Below are positions 59,060 through 64,000 of a stretch of DNA of 64,000 nucleotides, piece by piece. Positions within the stretch are counted from its first letter, which is position 1, and each line of letters begins with the position of its first letter. Source of the stretch: Huiozyma naganishii CBS 8797 (taxonomy: Eukaryota > Ascomycota > Saccharomycetes > Saccharomycetales > Saccharomycetaceae). The translations under genes and the position numbers were made by a program. The stretch is taken from assembly GCF_000348985.1 (NCBI RefSeq), contig NC_035923.1, positions 1,116,001 through 1,180,000 of the forward strand, in the 5' to 3' direction. The notes beneath the pieces are model-generated. The model worked only from the letters and a program-made list of their open reading frames with translations, was not told the origin of the DNA and searched no databases.

Positions 59060-61825
59060 TTAATCACATTTAATCACATTGTTGCGGTTAATTTCTCTTT
59101 CCTGAGCAGTAGGTTTTTTGAGTTGTTCTTCCGATTTCCTTTTCTTGAACACAAAACTGATAATGTTGAACTTCAAGACCATCTTGTCGTAATTTCTGTT
59201 TCTCAGATATTTATTGCCCTCTTTGTCATTGTAGACAGTCTCATAGACTTGTTCTCTTCCTTTTTTGAACAAATCCTTTTCTGCCACAAACCAAAATTTA
59301 GCTCTACCATTCACAACGACTTGGTATCTTTTGAACTTCCACTCAGTTATTGGTTCTCTAATGGGCCACGCATAATGGTTCCATGAAACTAAGGTTGGTT
59401 GATTTTTTTTAATGATTTCGGCAGCCTCCTCACTGATCGACGGCAGGACTGGGTAAAGCATTGAGACAAATTTCGCCAGGTTTTTCATGAGTATTTCTTT
59501 GCGAATGTTATTACGCATCAGAGCGTTGTCAAATAATGTGGTAATCTTCATGTAATCTGAAATAACAGTGTTCAAAGATAAGGTCATTTCGAACGAGTTG
59601 GTAATCTGTTTAATCGCCCTCTGCATAGCGTTATGGAATTCAACCTCACCTTCTTCCAAATCTTCAGGGGTTGTATAGTCAGGATAGAATTTCGTATCAT
59701 ACTCGGATATTGTGTTAACGGCTCTAAAGATTCTTTGTGTCCACCGCTCGATACCGACAATTTTAGTCTCGTCCCACTTTAAGACATCATCGATCGGACT
59801 TTGAAACAAAATATGGGCTCTTGTAGCGTCAGGTCCATGCGCCTCAATACAAGAATCGGGGTCGGCGCCATTGTATTTCGACTTCGACATTTTTTCGTAT
59901 GAAATATGCGGCGGCTGTCCAGTGCTCTTTATCTTGGGCACAGAGCCCTCCCATTCCACCTCTTCTGGTTTTAGAAATCTTCCAGTCTGTCGGTCCACAA
60001 ACGTCCTCCCATGGACCATACCTTGAGTGATTAGACGAGCAAATGGTTCATAAAGTCTACGTTTATCTGACCACATTCCAATTGATCCCATAAACTTGCT
60101 AACAAATCTTGAATACAGCAAATGCAAAATGGCATGTTCTACGCCCCCAATGTACAGATTAACTGGCATGCCGTTCTGTGCTTTTTCGGGTGCGAATGGA
60201 AGTACTTCATTTTCAGGATCGAGGTATCTGAAATAGTACCACGAGCTATCCATGAATGTATCCATCGTGTCCGTTTCTCTTTTAGCGCCATGGCCACAAG
60301 ATGGACATTTCACGTTTACAAATTCTGGGATGTGTTCTAGTGGGTTGCCTCCCTTTGTGGAGAGTGAATCTATCTCCGGTAAACGCACAGGAAGATCTTT
60401 CTCAGGGACAGGGACAGTGCCACAATGGTCACAGTGGATTATAGGGATTGGCGTCCCCCAATACCTTTGTCTACTGATCAGCCAATCCCGCAGTCTGTAT
60501 TTAGTAACGCGTTTTCCGATCTTCTGTTCCTTCAACATTTTGATAACGTCATTTCTAGCCTCGTCAATCCTTTTACCAGCAAAAATTCCTGTTTCCTCCG
60601 TCATGACACCTAATGGCAACGTGTAAGGTGTAGGGTTCAGTATAGAGGGATCCATATCTGGGAGGTCCTGTACTTCTGACTTGATACACTTTAGAATCGG
60701 TTTTCCCTGTGACATGTTTTCCTGCCAAAATATAAAATCTCTGAAATCGTGGCCTGGACATCCCATTACTGCAGCGCCTTTGGGGTCGTTAGGTGAGGAG
60801 TTCCCATATGACCCAATGACGTACGGTGCTATAAATACTGGCAGTTCGCCTTTCGTGAGCGGATTTTTTATTGTGATCCCGTCGATCAACATCCCATCTT
60901 TAGTATCCTTGGATAGTCTTGGAATATCGTTAACAAACTGCTTCAAGGCACTATTTTGAGACGCATATTTTTGTACTATTGGGTGATTCACTGATAATGC
61001 TATGTATTGAACGGCAAATATGGTCTCTGCTCTTGTTGTGAAGACAGATATTTCAGGGAACTCTGGGTCGCTCGTTCCAAAAGATATTTCTGCACCGGTG
61101 GACTTACCGATCCAATTCTCTTGCATGGTTTTCACCTTTTGAGGCCAGTGGCTCAACTTTTTCAAATCGTCCCGCAGAGTGTCCCTATACTGTGTGATTC
61201 CTAGAAACCACTGTTTCAGCATTCTCTTTTCCACAACGGCACCGGACCTCCAGGATCGGCCCATCTCGTCGACTTGTTCGTTTGCTAAAACAGTCTTATC
61301 CACCGGGTCCCAATTAATCTCGGCCTCCTTCTGGTATGCAAGTCCCTTTTCGTACATCTTCAAAAAGATCCACTGCGTAAATTTGTAGTATTCCGGGCTG
61401 CAAGTCTTAATTTCTCTATCCCATGAGAAATTGGCAAGCATGTTGTCCATCTGCGCCTTCATTTTCCCAATGTTGGAGTCGGTCCACACATGCGGGTTTA
61501 CTTTCCTCTCGATGGCGGCATTTTCAGCAGGCAGTCCGAAGGCATCCCACCCCATCGGATGGATCACTTTGTGACCTCTCATTTGGTAAAATCTGTTCAA
61601 ACAGTCGCTGATCACGTACACCCTCAAATGACCCATGTGTAATGTCCCCGACGGGTAGGGGAACATCGACAAGATGTACATCTCCTCGGGCTGTCCCTTA
61701 ACCAGCTTGGTATTCGTAACAGGAATGGGTACCCCCTTCAAAGTGATGGGTCTCCATTTTTCCGCAAGGGCAATCAACCTTGCCGAAAGAGCGTTAAGCT
61801 TCTGCTTACCAGCAACTGAGCTCAT
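59060..61825 (-). CDS. NAM2: Mitochondrial leucyl-tRNA synthetase
   Basis: A 921-aa class I synthetase (S. cerevisiae Nam2, 894 aa). It charges mitochondrial tRNA-Leu, and in S. cerevisiae it also helps splice group I introns of mtRNA. A short basic N-terminus (residues 1 to about 25) may be the import signal. The HIGH motif reads HMGH (63-66), the editing (CP1) domain spans about 215-415, and the KMSKS loop is at 645-649 ([11 protein letters not shown]). The anticodon-binding helices follow at about 720-830. A charged Lys/Glu tail of about 28 residues ends the protein. Strand and order match YLR382C. Confidence 0.96.
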   Translation of the reverse strand: MSSVAGKQKLNALSARLIALAEKWRPITLKGVPIPVTNTKLVKGQPEEMYILSMFPYPSGTLHMGHLRVYVISDCLNRFYQMRGHKVIHPMGWDAFGLPAENAAIERKVNPHVWTDSNIGKMKAQMDNMLANFSWDREIKTCSPEYYKFTQWIFLKMYEKGLAYQKEAEINWDPVDKTVLANEQVDEMGRSWRSGAVVEKRMLKQWFLGITQYRDTLRDDLKKLSHWPQKVKTMQENWIGKSTGAEISFGTSDPEFPEISVFTTRAETIFAVQYIALSVNHPIVQKYASQNSALKQFVNDIPRLSKDTKDGMLIDGITIKNPLTKGELPVFIAPYVIGSYGNSSPNDPKGAAVMGCPGHDFRDFIFWQENMSQGKPILKCIKSEVQDLPDMDPSILNPTPYTLPLGVMTEETGIFAGKRIDEARNDVIKMLKEQKIGKRVTKYRLRDWLISRQRYWGTPIPIIHCDHCGTVPVPEKDLPVRLPEIDSLSTKGGNPLEHIPEFVNVKCPSCGHGAKRETDTMDTFMDSSWYYFRYLDPENEVLPFAPEKAQNGMPVNLYIGGVEHAILHLLYSRFVSKFMGSIGMWSDKRRLYEPFARLITQGMVHGRTFVDRQTGRFLKPEEVEWEGSVPKIKSTGQPPHISYEKMSKSKYNGADPDSCIEAHGPDATRAHILFQSPIDDVLKWDETKIVGIERWTQRIFRAVNTISEYDTKFYPDYTTPEDLEEGEVEFHNAMQRAIKQITNSFEMTLSLNTVISDYMKITTLFDNALMRNNIRKEILMKNLAKFVSMLYPVLPSISEEAAEIIKKNQPTLVSWNHYAWPIREPITEWKFKRYQVVVNGRAKFWFVAEKDLFKKGREQVYETVYNDKEGNKYLRNRNYDKMVLKFNIISFVFKKRKSEEQLKKPTAQEREINRNNVIKCD

Positions 61826-62354
61826 TGCTCACTGGAACAAAAAAAGGGAAAAACGCGGAAAGATCAGCGTAAACGGTGAGCTGTTAGAGATCCCGCAACA
61901 CCGTCTAGTTTTCCCTACGAACCCCCGCCAACGAGAGAAGCCTCAATTTTGTTCAATTTTTGCAACTTTCCAGTTCTCAACGGAGTCCTTGATTCGAAGG
62001 TCATCGCTAGTTGTAGTGAGTGCATGTTGTTGCACCAGTGATGCGGGTGTGTATGTGTATGTGTGTGTGCGTCGATTAGTACAGTCAATGACGTGACTTA
62101 CTCTCCATCTCGTGCTCGAACAGTCTGGCTAAAGGGTTGCTTGCACGGCTGAAGCATAAGAATGTGGTAATAGCGAGTGGGTCAAGATACCCAAGTATTG
62201 CATCTTGTGGTTGTAACCACACGAGATACGATGCCCGAGGAGTCCAATTGAGCAGGTGGGGGACCTTCCTCGCCGTGTAAAACTTGGAATCCCATACGTC
62301 ACGTGCTCACGCATAGTTAAAAAGATTCACAACAACGCGAAGTTACAGCGGTCA
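61826..62354. other. Divergent NAM2/SMC6 intergenic region
   Basis: 529 bp without a gene. It contains a (TG)n-like run at 62045-62070, and one TCACGTG box at 62299-62305 about 50 bp before the SMC6 start. Confidence 0.5.
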
Positions 62355-64000
62355 ATGGCGTCCGATGATATTGTTCCTTCCAAAGAGGTACCGCGGTTGT
62401 GCATCGGTTATCGAGGATTCTGGCCGTTGATGAGTTCGGTGGCTGCAGTAGAGGTTACCTCTGCACGTGGAGGGACAGATTCTCAGAAGAGATCGTATGA
62501 GGGCGCTGATGAGGAGTTGCTTGGGTTTGCCGCACGTGAAACGCAGGATTCGCGTGGGCACGCGCGAAAGAAGAGAAGGAGGACGTACAATGCGATGACG
62601 CAATACAGTCAGACAGATACCTCTATCGGTGGTCTCCCGACTCATATTGTACAGAGTTTCCCCGCTGGGTACATCAAGAAAGTTGTTCTTAAGAACTTTA
62701 TGTGCCATGAACATTTCGAGATGGATCTGGGGCCGAAGTTGAATTTCATAGTCGGTAACAACGGAAGTGGTAAGAGTGCCATTCTAACAGCTATTACAGT
62801 AGGGCTTGGTGCCAAGGCGGCGGAGACCAATCGGGGGAACTCTTTGAAAGATTTGATCAAGGAAGGCTGCCATAGGGCTAAGATTGCCATCACTCTAGAG
62901 AATGAGTCGTATGGTGCGTATCAACCAGACGTTTTTGGCTCAGAGATTATAATAGAAAGGACCATCAAAAGGGATGGGACGGCTACTTTTTCTCTAAGGA
63001 CAGAGACGCGTAACGTTATCAGCACGAAAAGGAAGGATGTTCTTACGATAGTGGACTACTTCTCCGTTCCAATAAGTAATCCGATGTGTTTCCTTTCCCA
63101 GGACGCTGCTAGGTCATTCTTGACCGCGAGCACCCCGCACGACAAGTATCTCCACTTCATGAAGGGTACTTTACTTCAAGAGATTAACGATAACCTCGAC
63201 CGCGCTAAATTGATCTGCGAGACTTCGCAGAATAATATGGTGCTGCATTACTCAAACTTGAAGACTTTGAAACACGACTACGAGGACTCGAAAAGGCTGG
63301 TTAAAGAATTGAATCAGACCTCCAACTTAACGGAAAGGAAACTGCTGTTACAGGGCAAATCGTTGTGGTTGGATATCGAGCATAACGAGAAATCTGTCTC
63401 TACATTGCAAGAGAAGATTGATGAAGTGAAGGGGAAAATTAGAGAGGTTGATGGGAAAATTGAGGGTAAACATCAGAAAATCGAAAGGTTCAAAACTGAC
63501 GCCGAACAGGTAACAAGCACAATTGAAGCCAAATTGGAGGAGATTACCGAAATTGAATCAAAACATCAGGAAGTAAGGGAGAAACTGAGAGTGGTAAGAA
63601 ACAAATTTGAAATTGAAAAATCTAACGAAAAGCAAGCACAAGAAAGTATCAAGAAATGTGAGGAAAACATTAGGAATTTGGATGTCTCGATCAAAAGACT
63701 GGAGGACGAACTACAGAGAGAAATGGGTGGTGATAAAGAACAAATGAGGCAAGAGCTGAACGAATTGGAGGCGAAGCAGGAACAACTTCTCTCAAAAAGC
63801 AGGGATATACTTCCCGCCCTTGAGACTCTCGAGAGTAACGATAAAGCCCTTGAAAACGAGCGAGCATCAGCAATTTCTGAAGTTCAGCGCATAATAACAG
63901 AACGTACCGCAGAATTACAGAATATCTCCAAAGGTATGGATAGTTTCTTGAGCAACTTTGACCCAAATATCGAAATGTTGCTAAAGACAATTAACCATAA
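62355..64000 (+). CDS. SMC6: Smc6, subunit of the Smc5/6 complex (partial, 5' part)
   Basis: The first 548 codons of SMC6 (YLR383W; 1114 aa in S. cerevisiae), cut by the window edge. Smc6 with Smc5 and the Nse proteins is an ATP-driven DNA-entrapping complex for recombination and replication repair. A variable N-tail (about 105 residues, with a basic RKKRRRT run) precedes the ATPase head, which begins YIKKVVLKNFMCHEHFE. Walker A is GNNGSGKS (134-141). The conserved CFLSQDAARSFLTA segment (Q-loop) follows at about 248-261. From about 275 the sequence becomes a long heptad coiled coil rich in Glu, Lys and Gln. No stop occurs up to the end. Confidence 0.96.
   Translation, partial: MASDDIVPSKEVPRLCIGYRGFWPLMSSVAAVEVTSARGGTDSQKRSYEGADEELLGFAARETQDSRGHARKKRRRTYNAMTQYSQTDTSIGGLPTHIVQSFPAGYIKKVVLKNFMCHEHFEMDLGPKLNFIVGNNGSGKSAILTAITVGLGAKAAETNRGNSLKDLIKEGCHRAKIAITLENESYGAYQPDVFGSEIIIERTIKRDGTATFSLRTETRNVISTKRKDVLTIVDYFSVPISNPMCFLSQDAARSFLTASTPHDKYLHFMKGTLLQEINDNLDRAKLICETSQNNMVLHYSNLKTLKHDYEDSKRLVKELNQTSNLTERKLLLQGKSLWLDIEHNEKSVSTLQEKIDEVKGKIREVDGKIEGKHQKIERFKTDAEQVTSTIEAKLEEITEIESKHQEVREKLRVVRNKFEIEKSNEKQAQESIKKCEENIRNLDVSIKRLEDELQREMGGDKEQMRQELNELEAKQEQLLSKSRDILPALETLESNDKALENERASAISEVQRIITERTAELQNISKGMDSFLSNFDPNIEMLLKTINH

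Noticed and set aside
1..64000. CRISPR arrays, bacterial operons or horizontally transferred cassettes
   Set aside because: No direct-repeat/spacer pattern, and all recognised genes are syntenic budding-yeast genes.

Overview
The window is nuclear DNA of a budding yeast of the family Saccharomycetaceae. The evidence is one ribosomal-protein gene with a canonical short-exon intron (GTATGT / TACTAAC / ATACAG), compact intron-free genes, two tRNA genes and close protein matches to Saccharomyces cerevisiae throughout. Gene order follows S. cerevisiae chromosome XII from YLR344W (RPL26A) to YLR383W (SMC6). The genes of the sister (chromosome VII) copy are mostly absent from between them, as expected in a lineage that shared the whole-genome duplication. 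The fairly GC-rich coding sequence would fit a Kazachstania-type species, but the species cannot be proved from this window.

Layout. 0-4 kb: tRNA-Arg(CCG), an LTR-like repeat, RPL26 and a PFK-2/FBPase-2-like gene. 4-17.5 kb: KAP95, DIC1, tRNA-Ser(AGA) and NIT3, separated by unusually long gene-poor stretches that hold transposon remnants and a roughly 4.2 kb orphan interval. 17.5-26 kb: LUG1-like F-box gene, BUD8, TAL1, ILV5 and ATG33, with a GC-rich core from BUD8 to ATG33. 26-38.8 kb: eIF2A, MUP1, RSC1/RSC2, ADE13, VPS38 and DCR2. 38.8-52.7 kb: a small membrane-protein gene, STE11, NMD4, SSQ1, ELO3, VID22, STP3, PSY3 and FBP1. 53-64 kb: SEC61, CSR1, CTF3, NAM2 and the 5' half of SMC6, cut by the window edge.

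The genes are independent eukaryotic transcription units, not operons. They cover translation (RPL26, eIF2A, tRNAs, mitochondrial NAM2), metabolism (TAL1, ILV5, ADE13, FBP1, ELO3, NIT3, DIC1, MUP1), trafficking and translocation (KAP95, SEC61, VPS38, CSR1), signalling and polarity (STE11, BUD8, DCR2), and chromatin or genome maintenance (RSC, CTF3, PSY3, VID22, SMC6).

The most notable points are: two chromosome-VII-type genes (eIF2A, MUP1) kept on the chromosome-XII-type track; a SEC61 flipped relative to S. cerevisiae, which now shares an intergenic region with FBP1 containing six TCACGTG boxes in 91 bp; paired Leu3-type sites plus a Gcn4 site at ILV5; a bisphosphatase-like protein whose catalytic His is Cys; a damaged or mis-assembled ATG33; and the long unexplained NIT3-LUG1 interval. 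Four runs of N (1216-1235, 15166-15185, 25557-25576, 43081-43180) mark assembly gaps. No new multi-gene system was recognised.
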